NCBI RefSeq assembly: GCF_003576645.1
Contig: NC_044917.1
Span: 22,846,160 to 22,910,159 of the forward strand
Reading direction: 5' to 3'
Length of the DNA: 64,000 nucleotides
Origin: Ipomoea triloba
Taxonomy: Eukaryota > Streptophyta > Magnoliopsida > Solanales > Convolvulaceae
Positions 1 through 11,996 of the stretch are shown piece after piece. Made by a program: the position numbers and the translations under genes. The number at the start of each line of letters is the position of its first letter. Position 1 is the stretch's first letter. Under the pieces are notes generated by a model. That model was given only the letters and a program-made list of their open reading frames with translations, had not been told where the DNA came from and searched no databases.

Positions 1-794
1 TTGTGATGTAGCCTCGTAAAGGGAAACGAACTCGGCTTCCATAGTAGAAGTAGTTATTAAAGATTGTTTAACACTTCTCCACGAGATAGCCCCACCAGCC
101 ATGATAAAGACGCACCCTGAAGTTGACTTTCGAGAATCAATACAGCCATCGAAGTCCGCATCAGAATAATCAACAACATCTAGCATGTCCGCCTACTTAA
201 ACCCAAACACGTAACTCTTAGTTCCTTTTAGGTACCTCAAAACTCTCTTCACAGCTCTCCAGTGGTCCAAACCTGGATTATGCAAGTATCGTCCTAGCAT
301 CCCGACAACAAAAGCTATGTCGGGCCTTGTACAGACTTGAATGTATCCAAGACACCCAACTACTGTAGCATATGGGATGTTCTTCATGGATTCCTTTTCA
401 AGATCATTCTTTGGACATTGATCCAGACTAAACTTGTCCCCTTTTGCTATGGGGGCAACGTTTGGTGAACAATTCTGCATCTGAAATCTCTCTAACACTT
501 TGTTGATGTAGGTTTCTTGAGATAGACCCAGTATACCTCGAGACCTATCCCTATGGATTTTTATGCCAATAACATAAGAGGCATCACCCATATCCTTCAT
601 ATCAAAGTTTTTAGAGAGGAATTGTTTCACATCACGAAGCATCCCTTATCATTGGTGGCAAGCAAAATGTCATCCACATATAAGACAAGAAAGCATATTT
701 TACTCCCACTTACCTTCTGGTATATACAATGATCAAGATGATTTTCAGCAAAACCAAATGAAGAAATTACCCCATCGAACTTGATATACCATTG
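1..794 (-). pseudogene. copia reverse transcriptase C-terminus and RNase H
   Basis: Continuation of the copia pol. The RT active site YVDDILLATND is read at about 690-655. A frameshift just after it (near 643-650) moves the frame to 642-193, which carries conserved RT/connection sequence (SKNFDMKDMGDASYVIGI, then VGCLGYIQVCTRPDIAFVVG and RYLKGT). After a further in-frame TAG at 193 the RNase H domain follows, with YSDADFDGCIDSRKSTSG and TSTMEAEFVSL; its acidic Asp and Glu residues are visible. The domain runs off the left edge. All motifs are standard for copia, and the frame damage shows the copy is dead. Confidence 0.9.
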
Positions 795-2990
795 TCAGGA
801 AGCTTGTTTTAGTCCATATATGTATTTCTTAAGCTTACAAACTAAGTTCTCACCACCCCTAGAAGAGAAACCTTCAGGTTGTTTCATAAAAACCTCCTCT
901 TCTAGATCACCATTAAGAAAGGCAGTTTTCACATCCATTTGTTGCAACTCAAGATTGAAATGTGCAACCAAAGCCAAAATGACTCGAAGTGAATCTTTCT
1001 TTGATACAGGAGAGAAAGTCTCCTTATAATCGATTCCTTCCTTTTGAGTAAATCTCTTCGCAACAAGTCGGGCCTTGTATCTCTCAATATTGCCTAATGA
1101 ATCTCTTTTGGTCTTAAAGACCCATTTGCAGCCAATAGCCTTGGCCCTATTAGGCAATTCAACAAGTTCCCAAACCCCATTACTCTTCATGGAATTTATT
1201 TCATCCATCATGGCTTTATACCATAAGTCAGATTGCGCACAATTTGTAGCTTGAGAAAATGTTTCAGGATCATTTTCAGCTCCAATGTCAGATTCTTGTA
1301 GATATGAAACATAATAACTAGGAAGTGCTGATTGTTTTACTCGTGTAGACCATCTTAAAGTTGGATCACCACCACCTTGCATAGGCTGTGGGGCAACAAC
1401 CTCTTCAGGAACTGGGAGCAGTTCTTGAATTGGCTCAGTCTGCATCGGTTCAGGATCTTGCTGTAAATCCTGAATTGGTTCAACCGTTGGCTCAAAATCC
1501 GGTTCAGGGGGTTGCTGTAAGTCCTGAACTGGTTCTTCCAAAGGCTGAGCCTCAACAGCTTGTGGAATCTCAATAGTGGGCTGTATATCTACAGGCGGAA
1601 CTGAAAGAGCACTGCGGATAAGTACAACACCACTAGATGACGTAGAAGGCTGAGAGTCCATATGATCAAATGAAAGAATTAAGTCCTTAAATCGATCGCT
1701 CCCACTGATTAAGTCATCTTCAAGAAACTTAGCATTCCTTGATTCCACTATCCTAGTAGTATGAGATGGACAATAAAACCTATAACCCTTAGATGATTGT
1801 GCATATCCAATAAAGAAAACACTAATTGTCCTTGGGTCAAGTTTCTTTTCGTGTGGGTTATAAATCCTCACCTCAGACGGACATCCCCAAACACGCATAT
1901 GTTGCAAACTCGGTTTCCAACCTTTGAATAACTCAAATGGTGTCTTAGGGACAACCTTGGTTGGAACGCGGTTTAATATATACGTTTCCGTCTTAAGTGC
2001 TTCAGCCCACAATGACTTTGGAAGCTTAGAGTTGCTTAGCATACTCCGCACCATATCAAGAAGGGTCTTGTTTATTCTTTCAGCTACACCATTTTGGTTT
2101 GGAGAGCCAGGCATGGTGTATTGAGCAAAAATCCCATGCTCTTGAAGAAACTTAGCAAAGGGACCAGGTGCTTGTCCATTTTCAATATATCTACCATAAT
2201 ATTCACCACCCCTATCATATCTAACTATTTGTATTTTCTTGTTACATTGGTTTTCAACTTCAGCCTTAAATAATTTAAAGGCATCCAATGCTTCGTGTTT
2301 ATTATGAAGTAAATACACATAGGTAAATCTTGAGTAGTCATCAATAAAGGTGATGAAATATTTCTGACCGGAAATAGTCATATCGGGACAACATATGTCA
2401 GTATGAATAATTTCCAACAACGTTGAACTTCTATTGGCACCTTTCTTTGACTTGTTTGTTTGCTTACCCTTAATGCAGTCAACACAATTCTCAAAATTGG
2501 TATAGTCTAGAGTGGAAAGAACTCCATCCTTTACCAATCTTTTAATTCTTTCAAGGGAGATATGTCCTAATCTCCGATGCCACAACATTGAGGAATTTTC
2601 GTCAATACTACACCGTTTGGTGCCATTTTGAACATGTAAAGAATTGTGAACAAAATCATTCTTTATGTTAAGACGATAAAGACCATCAGACAATGTACCA
2701 TTAGCAACACAAGTAGAATTATGGAATAATTTGAAATACTTGTCATTAAATTCAAATTTAAAACCAAAGGGTACAAGTCTTGAAACTAAAATTAAATTCC
2801 TAGAGAAGCTATGAACATAAAAGGTCTTATTTAATGTCAAAACAAAGCCATTATTCAAAACTAATTTGCAATCTTGTTTCCAGAGAAGATTTTACACTCA
2901 GTTCCCGTTGGTTGTCTTAGACTTGTCATATCCTACAAGGAGTTTGCAATGTGGATTGTTGAACCAGAGTCAACCCACCACGAGTTAGTA
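795..2990 (-). pseudogene. copia protease–integrase–RT (N-terminal part)
   Basis: The long open frame is 2858-795. Just upstream, in a stretch interrupted by a stop (TAG after NSL), lies the aspartic protease motif WVDSGST (about 2990-2960). The open part shows the GAG-pre-integrase zinc-binding region (WHRRLGHI, then CVDC), an rve integrase core with catalytic Asp in HTDICC, Asp in RYDRGGEY and Glu in NGVAERINK, a Gln/Pro/Glu-rich linker (about residues 415-510), and the RVT_2 start (WVFKTKRDSLGNIERYKARLVA, MDVKTAFLNGDL). It ends at an in-frame TGA after GLKQAS. The same frame continues past the stop to the YVDD active site near 670-680, so the stop looks like a point mutation. Confidence 0.92.
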
Positions 2991-3055
2991 TTAACTTCTG
3001 ACATATTGGATTCATAACATACAAAAGAAGATGAAATATTACCTTTCTAGGACAT

Positions 3056-4024
3056 TCACTTCTTAAACTTGATACAATCCTTCTTCATGTGCCCCTTCTT
3101 TTTACAAAAGAAACACTTTTGTATCTTCTTTATGCCAGCTTTTGGGGTCAGTTTCCCCTTTGTTGCTGAAGTGAATCCCTTAGTTTTCCCAGATTTCCCT
3201 TTAGGCTTTGCTGTGGCCAACATAGCAGTCTCCCCAACCTCTTCACTAAGCCTTTCTTCCTCTTGTGCACACATGGTTATCAACTCATTGATAGTCCAGT
3301 TGTCTTGATGTGTGTTGTAGGAAATCTTAAAGGGGCTATAGTGCTGAGGGAGGGTGTTGAGTGCAAAATGCACAACAAAGGTATCCGGTAAAATTATTCC
3401 CAGCTTCTTCAATTGCGCTGCAATATCCCTGACTTGCATGATGTGTTTGGGCGTGCCCTTGACAGTGGAAAGACGAAGACCAACAAACTTCATGATTAGA
3501 GTACTTGCCAAAGCTTTATTTGATGTAGCATATTGGTCATCAATAGCTGCCAAAGCTTTATTTGATGTAGCATATTGGTCATCAATAGCTTTCAAAGCTT
3601 TATTTGATGTAGCATATTGGTCATCAATAGCTTTGAACAAGGGTTCGACTTTATCAAAATGGTCAACTGAGCCACGAATACTTGGTTCGACTTTATCAAA
3701 ATGGTCAACTGAGCCACGAATACTTCTTGGAATTCGTGTCAAATGGTCAACTGAGCCACGAATACTTCTTGGAATTCGTGTCTTAATGAAATATGAGCCA
3801 CGAATACTTCTTGGAATTCGTGTCTTAATGAAATATACACACAACCGATTGGACCTAGTCCATTGCGCGTGAAATTTCTTTTCATCCTCAGTGCTATCAT
3901 CAGTGATAGGAGGAGGCTCTTTATTTTGAATAGCGAAATCCATCTCTATCAACCCTAAGTGTAGGAGAACAACGTCTTTCCACTCTTGGTGATTTTCATC
4001 GCTTAGCATAGGAACGTCAATCAT
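3056..4024 (-). pseudogene. copia gag with internal 42-bp duplications
   Basis: Frame of 322 codons resembling the UBN2/copia gag family: an N-terminal region beginning MIDVPMLSDENHQEWKD, a central helical region (RDIAAQLKKLGIILPD) and a C-terminal zinc knuckle CFFCKKKGHMKKDC. In the element, gag packages the RNA in cytoplasmic particles. Residues about 58-172 are abnormal: 14-residue blocks (such as KAIDDQYATSNKAL) recur at four successive offsets because the DNA carries sliding 42-bp tandem duplications. These enlarge a region that is normally single copy, while keeping the frame. It lies directly upstream of the protease motif, in another frame. Scored as a pseudogene because the downstream polyprotein is broken. 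Confidence 0.88.
3510..3851. repeat. sliding 42-bp tandem duplications
   Basis: Four families of exact or near-exact 42-bp tandem copies follow one another at different offsets: copies begin at 3510/3552/3594, then 3642/3684, then 3726/3768/3810 (with a changed left part between the second and third). Each block reuses part of the preceding one. Every step is exactly 42 bp, so the gag frame survives. The same 42-bp step occurs at 46291-46417 and 47076-47286 in unrelated sequence. Confidence 0.93.
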
Positions 4025-5518
4025 TATTGTATTTTGAGTTGGGATTTGAGTAGGTTCTGTAAAGAATAATAAATGCTTAGTTAGAATTTTCGAGGCTCAA
4101 AATAGAGAGAGTAACTGAAGTACATAATACTACCAATGTAAATTATGTAAAAGATAAATTCGTATGCCATAAAAATTGCCTGTGGGCTAAATTCTTACGC
4201 ATAATGAATTTATCAAAACTGAATGGTGGAAACGGAATGGGTACGGTTTGGGTATGGTTTTTCCACCCTTAATGACAAGCCTACCAAACTATATGCCGAT
4301 ACATAATCCCTACGGGCAAATTATGATCATAGTTTAGTATTTCATCCTAATTAACCCTACAAATATAACAAAATTGCCTGTGGGCTAAATTTTGCCATAT
4401 AACGCAGAGTTAACTACAAGGTTCTTACCTAAACTTTATGTGATTAATAATACTTAATATGTAATTTCAGTAAATGAAAGATGTTGTGGCTATTCTTTAA
4501 TTTACCAAAATTAAATATAATCACAATGGCAAGGGTATTTAAAACCTAATCAAACAAATTAAACCAAAACATGATTAACAATCCTTAGGTATACTCCCAG
4601 GAAAGTTGGTTGGTGCTAAGGCGCCATTAAAAATCAACTCCTTAGACAGAGTAGCGTCGCAAGGGGACTAGTAGCAATATGGCGGTTTTAGCCAGCAAGG
4701 CGTTTTAAGCCAGGGCTAGGGAACTAGTATTCCTCCCCAAGAAACTTTCCTAAATCATGTGTTCTCATATTTGAAGTAAAATCGTTTGGTTGATCTAAGA
4801 ATGTAGATTCACCTAAGGATAAGGCTTTAAATAGGCTTTAAAAGGCACTAAATTCACCTAAAAGGCACTAAAACATGCATAATAAGCATACAATTCAGTC
4901 CTAAAAGGCTCTAAATTCTTCCTTAAAGAACATGCTTTTCTAAAGGCATAATTATAACAGTCAAATAATTATTGCAACAAATATACAAATAGCATACTCA
5001 GATTATGCAAATTATCAACTCATACTTCATAATTAAATTGCAATACTTAAAGCAATTTAATATAATCCACATTAAATTAAAAAAAAATTCATATAGCAAA
5101 TGTAGAACTCAATATTTGCTCAAAATTGAATAATAATTTAATAAATTAATAAAGAATTAAATTGAACAATTAAATATATATAAGAAGTCCAAATATGATG
5201 TAGGAAAATACTTAATCAAGCCCAATAATAAAATAGGCCCAATTTAAAGCAAGACTAAATGCTCTAAATAAGCTAAATAAGCCCATTTTAATTGTTGACT
5301 AGGCTGGCCGAAATGGGCCTAACTTGGTCCAAGAAAAATAATCCAACAATCTTGTTCACTTAATTGAGCCAAACAAATATAGGCCCTTTTATAATTGTAA
5401 TGAGCCCAATATGGGCTTGGCCGTATTGGGCCAAACCCAAAACAACATAACAACCCATCATTATAATTCAGCATATATTGATCTTCAATTAACCAAACCT
5501 AGTAGCTTTATACTGTTA
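4025..5518. other. AT-rich spacer, possible copia leader
   Basis: No convincing gene. It lies upstream of copia gag, so it may hold the untranslated leader and a decayed LTR, but I see no intact primer-binding site. The phrase GCCTGTGGGCTAAATT occurs twice (near 4178 and 4378), a short dispersed repeat. A mid-part (4600-4750) is less AT-rich. 5160-5460 is rich in GCCCAA/TTGGGC words, which are common in plant promoters and LTRs. Confidence 0.4.
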
Positions 5519-5659
5519 CTAGTATTGTACCCGTGCGTTGCACAGATGTATTTAATGCTATTATGTAATAGTTTATTTTTTAATCAATTGCAATGGAATA
5601 AATGATGCAAAACGTTTATTAAAAGAAATTTATTCTTTAATATTACACATTTACAAATC

Positions 5660-6327
5660 ATTAAAAACTTCATGATACACAACATTCGTAGTATAATTAC
5701 TACTCTCTCCACCATCATTGGGTATTAAAATTCTTAACCCTTTAGGGTCGCTAATCCTTGAAGCAGCAACATATAGTTTGGCAATGAACAAAGATTGGTT
5801 TCCTTAGGAGTAACCCAACCTGCTTTAACGTTTGGCCCTGACTTTTGTTAATGGTCATTGCATATGCCAACACTATGACTTTTGTTAATGGTCATTGCAT
5901 ATGCCAACACTAACGAGAATTGTCTTCTTTGAAATTTGAACGGCAATGTTGTATTAGTGGGGGTCATTGACATCCTTGGTATCAACACAATTTGTCCAGC
6001 ATTGTTATCGGTCACAATTTTCGCTTCAACAACATTATCTGATACCCTAGTAATGATAAGTCTTGTGCTATTGCATAGTCCTATTGAGTGATCTATGTTT
6101 CTCAACAACATGACTGGAGATCCCACCTTTAAAGTTAAAGCATGGTTAGGTATGCCAGATGCTTTCAAGCCATTAAGGAATTCTGGAGTGTGCATATCAT
6201 AGAGGATGCCTTTATTTGAATCAGCCTTGCATACCATGTCGCAACTTAGGTACGTCCTACTATCAGCAACATGCAAATCTGTCATATATTCATTGACTAC
6301 ATTGACCACATCTAGCGTTGGAGCCAA
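5660..6327 (-). pseudogene. Helitron helicase C-terminal fragment
   Basis: Codes for the C-terminal part of the PIF1-like Helitron helicase: LDVVNVVNEYMTDLHVADSRTYLS, GSPVMLLRNID and [14 protein letters not shown] (family motif: [12 protein letters not shown]). A 37-bp tandem duplication (copies starting near 5837 and 5874) shifts the frame just at the TINKS motif. Further decayed sequence continues to a recognisable C-terminus near 5660 (LRILIPND-like, then NVVYHEVFND). A second, diverged copy of the 6240-6425 stretch occurs at about 6790-6945, suggesting a duplication or two overlapping Helitron copies. Confidence 0.85.
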
Positions 6328-6874
6328 AATTGCGCGAATTTCTATGTACTCTTAATGACAACCACCATCTCTGAACATTGGGAAAATACTATTAACAATT
6401 GTTGCTATGTGGTCCCCAGTACATGGCTATGCGAATTTAATCACACTTAAGAGTAAACTTTATAATTTTTAATCCAAATTATATAAAATAGAGAACATTA
6501 AAGTTTGAGTTACTTATCACTGATATATGTTTGCCTAGAAGAATACATAAAAAGAATATATTCAATAAACTTGATAAATTTATCATTTATTATAAAAATG
6601 CAAACTTAGTAACTATTATAACAGTCTTTTACTATATACTACAATTCAAATTAAAAATATATATACAATATATACATACAATAAAATAGATCAAAATCAA
6701 AATAGACTATTCCTATACTTTATTGTTTGATTACACCTTCAATGGATTTTCAAATGCTAAGGTTTGTCTGCACAAACTGGTACATTACTTGAACCATCTC
6801 CTTTGCACGCTGTGTCAGAACTCAAATATGTAATTCCTCAACGTTTAGTTAACTTAGACATATACTAGTTGACC

Positions 6875-7513
6875 TCATTGACCCTCTTTGAACATTGAAA
6901 AAATATTATCCACAATTGTTGCTATGTTTTCCCTAGTCGATGACAACAACATTTCTTGAGGAATTTGAACTTTGGCATAGCCGTCATTCAGGCCTTCCAA
7001 AATACCATCACCGATTTGGGCCAACCACTGAGCAAAATCTTTAATATCCTCCATATTAGCACCTTCTTCATCTGTATTTAGGCGAAGATTATTTCTTAAC
7101 CTCAAGACTTTACATGATACCCACAAGTAAGAAGAGTTTACTGTTGCAGAAACAATATCTTGTCTTGACCCTTTAGGCACAACCGGTAGTATTTGTCTAA
7201 AATCACCTCCTAATACCATCGGTTTACCACCAAATGTCTTACTACCACTATTGCAATCTTGGATCCGCATTAGATCTCTCAAAGTTCTATCTAGACATTC
7301 GAAGCAATGCTTGTGCATCATTGGTGTTTCGTCCCATATTATCAGCTTCGCAGTTATCAACAATTTATTTGTGATAAAATAACAAATTAACACAATAATA
7401 TTATTCACAATAATGAGAACTAATAAGAAACAAAGTAATGAAAATATATTTTGCAATACTAAGAAAGATGGAAGATGAACAATAATAATACTTATCACAA
7501 TAATATTATTCAA
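6875..7513 (-). pseudogene. Helitron helicase fragment (Walker B region)
   Basis: The recognisable part starts near 7350 with AKLIIWDETPMMHKHCFECLDRTLRDLM, the Walker B/DEXX region of PIF1-like DNA helicases, followed by FGGKPMVLGGDFRQILPVVP and LRLRNNLRLNTDEEG. The N-terminal 50-55 codons of the frame are low-complexity AT-rich translation and probably do not belong. The Walker A loop and all upstream domains are absent. In Helitrons this helicase unwinds DNA during rolling-circle transposition. The fragment ends at FSMFKEGQ and is separated from the next helicase piece by about 500 bp of AT-rich sequence. Confidence 0.85.
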
Positions 7514-7750
7514 AATACTAAAATAATAAAAACAATAATACTAACACTAATTACATTACTACAAAAATTTTAAAATGGCAAGGCAATGGTTGAAATATTT
7601 TTTAAAAATTACAAAACGAATCTTTTATTAGAACTAAAATCAATATAATATTAATTGAACTATACAATATAAAATTACATTCATAAATTCAATCTTTAAT
7701 AATAATAATTTCTCTACCCAATATAATAACATATATTAATAATTATTCTA

Positions 7751-7812
<62 letters not shown>

Positions 7813-8640
7813 CCCAAATGACTAACCCAATACTATTGGACCAAACCCGACCCATTAAAGCCCCATATAAAAACAAAAACCCACCCAGATAAACCCAAAC
7901 CACCCTCCCTATTTTTTTAAATTTTGTTGTTCACTTACTATTATAACATTACGATCATAAAGATTTGCAATTAAAATAACAATGGATATTTAAGGTGGTA
8001 ATGATATTTATTGGAGCATATATATACACATTCTTGTCTACAGCTAAGCTCTAATTGTTCCATACTATTCTTGTAAAATAATCAATTATCACTACAATAG
8101 TAGCAACTACAATTTATATATTAAAGTTAAAAATTCTTAAAAACCTCATTGTATACAACATTTCATATATAAAGAAAGGAAATATTAGGTCTATCCATTT
8201 ATAAATTTTTATTATTTAATTAATACTTGTTAATTCTCCTCAATAGCGTAGGTATAATCCTCTTTGACGTAGGACACATTAGGTAATCATACCACTTCAT
8301 AAACCCATTGCATGATCCATCCTAAAAAATTACAAAATTGAAAAGAAAAAAAAAAACCTCAATTCAAGATTACCATAATTCATTAACCATACACTGCATC
8401 ATAAATTAACTTCATTGCAAAAAGAAAAATAAATTACTAAGAATTAATTGAAAAAATAGCAACAATACTAATTGTAGTAATAATCATATTCACATGAAAA
8501 TACAGTATATAGACACACATATATTTATAAAATTATTTATTTAATTTAATAATTTAATAATAATAATAATAACAATAATATTAATAATTAATAATAATAA
8601 TACTTAAAACAACTAATAATAATAATGTTAATGGGATGCA
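7514..8640. repeat. AT-rich spacer with TA microsatellite
   Basis: No gene seen. A (TA)n microsatellite of about 55 bases lies at 7755-7809. A run of GCCCAA/ACCCAA words at 7810-7900 recurs in similar form at 8640-8720. AATAAT-rich simple sequence lies at 8555-8605. Confidence 0.6.
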
Positions 8641-10624
8641 GCCCAATTCAATTATCTAGCCCAATAGAACCCACAACCCAACTATAAATACTACCCAACC
8701 CGTTTCAACCCAACTTCATGCCTTCATCTCTGCCATTTCATTTCCGCGTCTTCATCTTCGCTTTCCAAAACCCTCTCTGCGTCTCCTATTTTAGACAGCA
8801 AACTCTGACCTGCTACGCCTGCGAAACTTCAAAGGAAATCCCTCAAATAGAGTGTGGAGGTGAAGCCAGTATTGTAAAGACCTAAATCAGAACAAAAAAA
8901 AGACCTGACAATGTAGCGATACGTGTTCGGCGACATCCATCGGCCTAGCCTTTGTTCCAGGTAAAATCTACACAATCTAGATGGTTTAATTGTGTTTATC
9001 GAACACAAAATGCCAATTTAAATGCTTACATCCAAACCCTAAGTCGTTCTACTGCAGATCTAAATACCCCTAGGTATCAAGGATGAATTGAAGATAAAAT
9101 TAAGCAGTTTGCAGTTCTGTATTTCAACATGCACACATCTTGAAGGTTCAAAAAATCATCCAGCAGTGTAGAAAGAAAGGGCCCGTTAAAGATAAGTTTT
9201 TTTTTTAGTAATATTTATTTTACTGTAATAATACTATGAATTCCTAGTTCCTACTATACTATAATATAAATATGTAGGATGCACGGAATGAAGAGTATAA
9301 ACGTAATCGTTATAATTTAATGAACTATGGATATGTAGATGTTTTCAATGTTATAATCGCATGTGTGATTTAACCTATGTTTTCCTCGTATCTTCGAAAT
9401 AGATACATGCATGTTTGATATACCATCAGATCTGAGACTGTCTGATTTGCAATAGATACATGCCTGTTTGATTACAAAATAGTCGAGCTTCTCCCTTATG
9501 ATTAAAACTTTTTGATTTGCTCTGTGATGGTTTCTCTAGAGGTGTTGTGTAAACCTTTAATCTTTGAGCTTTTTGTTGCTTTTGGCTGTGGACTTTATAC
9601 ATTGCCCATGGTGAACATCGAAGTCTTTTCGCATTCTTGCAATTTGATATAAAGTCTTGAACTGAATTGTACTGCTTGTATGAACAATCCTTCAAAGGCT
9701 CTCACTTTGAGTATCATGCTACAATAAGCCTATACAGGTTAAATAATTACATTCTGCTTGTTTTTTTTTAATTTATAATTTCATTCCCAGGTTGTCATTA
9801 TAAAAATGGAAAGAAACTCAAAAATTAAATTTCTTTAACTTGACTTTCCAGGTTAAATAATTACACCTCAAGAAGGCTAAAAGTATTTGTAACTCTACAA
9901 AGTATTGATGAGATACACAATAATTATTTTTGTATACTAAGACCCTTTGCTGTCTTCAATGAATTAGAGTTATACATTTAAGGTTGTAATATTGATAAGC
10001 TTTAAATTCACTTTAGTGTAAAAGATTAATTAAAATGATATACGAAGTACTTAATTTCAATTGACTTTGCAGGTACAATAAATGCATCTGAACATGGATA
10101 ACAATATTTGTTACTCTACAAAGTACTACAGGTACTCTTCAAACGATTTATTAATGTAATGTAGAATTAAAATTACATCTGGCTTGTTTTACATGAGTAC
10201 TGCTACTGATATAAAAATTTAGGAACAGACATACAAATTTTTCAAACCGGTAATGCATTATCATTAGACCATGTCCTCCTGTAGCATTGATCCTTGCTCT
10301 ATGTTGTCCAGTACCTGAAAAAAAGTTCAAACATAATATGAAAAAAAACACCCAAGTGCAAACTCATTTGCCTTGCATATGTAAAAAACACCAAAGTGCA
10401 AACTCATTTGCCCTACAAGTACTTTACAGGAACAAAAACCTCTGATATAAGGTTAGTATTTTGTGATATCTTATCAAATATTTTGTGAAACTAATTTTCA
10501 ATCTATATGCCACTATCTGACAGGTTATCTTGGAAGATAATTACAACAAACCTGAAGTGTAGACTATATTATAGTAACTTTGAATTTGGACAATATCAAT
10601 GAAGCAATATTCTGTATTTTTTAA

Positions 10625-10780
10625 ACAACAACCTAAGTATAAGACTTAGCTTTATACGGGAGGTGGTGGGTTCGAGCCTCAGTGGAGGCAATACTGACTC
10701 TTGTGCTTCAATAGGTTGAGAAAATAGTTATGAACAGATACTGCATTGTAATAGAGTTAGTAGTATTCAAAAAAAAAAAG
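10625..10780 (+). mobile_element. tRNA-derived SINE, 5' truncated
   Basis: Contains a B-box-like GGTTCGAGCC, followed by TCAGTGGAGGC, a body with TTGTGCTTCAATAGGTTGAG, and the tail ACTGCATTGTAATAGAGT. The same body occurs inverted at 52745-52850, and the same tail at 48230-48345 and 46110-46155, defining one SINE family. No clear A box is present, so the copy seems truncated. Confidence 0.6.
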
Positions 10781-10791
10781 TATAAGACTTA

Positions 10792-10833
10792 GCTTCTTAT
10801 TGACATATGATAGCTTCTTATTGACATATGATA
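10792..10833. repeat. 21-bp tandem duplication
   Basis: The 21-bp unit AGCTTCTTATTGACATATGA(T) is present twice in direct succession. Simple local duplication with no evident function. Confidence 0.9.
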
Positions 10834-11866
10834 CAATATGTTGCAATGCTGTGAATGCATTCCTAGTAATATGAATATACATGACATGATTAACTGTAAA
10901 AATATGTATTGCATGTTTCATGTTATTTCTTTTACCCATACAACGCCTAACACATTCTATTTCATGTTTTTACAGGTCAAAGAATACACTGTTATTAACA
11001 TCTAGGTAAATAATTCATCCTGTGCACAAAGTATTATGAGACAATGCATATGTAACCCAGGTGAAAATAATTCACCTGGGTATCTTATTCATTACTATAT
11101 GAAGTTGAATCAATTTATCTTGCAGGGTGAGTAACATACCAGCATTCCCACATTTTGTAGGTATGTGCTTTTATATATTCATTTATTATCCCTTTCCAGT
11201 TTTATGTTTGCGGTTAGCTTTGATATTGAAGTTTGATGTGAATTAGAGTGTTTTTTACTGGTTTCATTTTTTAAAGCTATTACAATAACACTTAAAGTTC
11301 AAACCGAACTTGAAAAGGAGAAGAACCACAACTTTTTCTTAAACTACACAGTTAAAGAAACAAAACCTGGTACATGCTACTCTGTTATATGAACACTGGA
11401 CATAACATAAAGAAAAAAAAAACACAATGAAAAAAATCAGGAACATATTCATATTTTCAATAGTTCATGTAATATGAACAATGAACTTAAGTCAACAAAG
11501 AAACTGATACATACAATCGACCTTTACTGGATACTCTTTTTTATTGTGGAAGATAGAGATAACCTTCAACATATCAACTGGTACATATATACTACTCTGT
11601 TACATAGCTTGATTCCTGCAAAAAAAAATACAAAAAAAAGAATATAAAAAAATCATACATATAATATAACCCTAAAAACATACTTTAGGGTAAAAAATAA
11701 GAATAGAAAGCAATTCATTTAATACCGTAAGATGTCTCCCTTTTGTTCTATAAATCGTTTAGAAATCTGAGTATGAATGACACTGCCATGTTAATATGAA
11801 TTGTTACCATTTGAAATATCGATTTACGTTGTTGGTCAATATATTAATCAGAATGCCTTCATTTTT

Positions 11867-11996
11867 GCAGATTAATGGAAAAAAAATCTTACCGGTTCGT
11901 CGTGGAAGATGACTTCTTTGCTCTTTTTTGCAGATTAATGGAAAAAAAAAAATCTTACATGTTCGTCGTGGAAGATGACTTCTTTGCTCTTTTTTT
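11867..11996. repeat. 63-bp tandem duplication
   Basis: A unit starting GCAGATTAATGGAAAAAAAA and containing TTCGTCGTGGAAGATGACTT occurs at 11867 and again at 11930, differing slightly in A-run and T-run lengths. A third, inverted partial match (CCACGACGG) sits at 12016. No gene is recognised. Confidence 0.88.

Larger units (their letters stand above)
1..4024 (-). mobile_element. Ty1/copia retrotransposon, degenerate, cut by left window edge
   Basis: Read on the minus strand the order is gag (4024-3056), protease motif (about 2990-2960), integrase, reverse transcriptase and RNase H (to position 1). The order PR-INT-RT-RH defines Ty1/copia (Pseudoviridae) rather than Ty3/gypsy. At least one frameshift and three in-frame stops break the polyprotein, so this copy cannot be autonomous. 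The 3' LTR lies outside the window. I could not identify a 5' LTR or a primer-binding site upstream of gag (4025-5500). The UBN2-type gag with a CCHC knuckle is typical of plant copia elements. Classification rests on motifs seen directly; the exact lineage is not assigned. Confidence 0.93.
5519..7513 (-). mobile_element. Helitron remnant with intact 3' terminus
   Basis: On the minus strand the 3' end reads a small GTGC-AAC-GCAC hairpin, ten bases, then CTAG (5522-5519) followed by T. This fits the Helitron rule of a CTRR end inserted between A and T. Upstream lie PIF1-type helicase fragments of the Rep/helicase protein on the same strand (7350-5660). No Rep HUH motif and no 5' TC terminus were found, so the left part of the element is missing or unrecognisable. 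The upper boundary given is only the end of an open frame. Confidence 0.78.
8641..11860 (+). other. unassigned region with promoter-like start
   Basis: At 8681-8690 is a TATA-like box (CTATAAATA), preceded by GCCCAA-type elements and followed by a CT-rich leader (8720-8850), which together look like a plant RNA polymerase II promoter. No long open frame follows. Downstream, AG/GT junctions of the type CCAGGTAAA, TGCAGGTAC and ACAGGTCAA recur (8958, 9849, 10070, 10973), and a phrase ending TTTGTAACTCTACAAAGTA is repeated near 9886 and 10108. This could be a non-coding transcript or a decayed multi-exon gene; the evidence is weak. Confidence 0.25.

Noticed and set aside
3354..3872. 172-codon plus-strand frame over copia gag
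   Set aside because: It is the antisense shadow of gag; its repeats come from the 42-bp duplications.
9426..9695. 89-codon minus-strand frame
   Set aside because: No recognisable domain, no supporting splice or promoter signals on that strand; AT-rich neighbourhood makes chance frames of this size plausible.
10650..10720. tRNA gene suggested by a GGTTCGAGCC box
   Set aside because: No acceptor stem or complete A box; body and tail match other SINE copies in the window.
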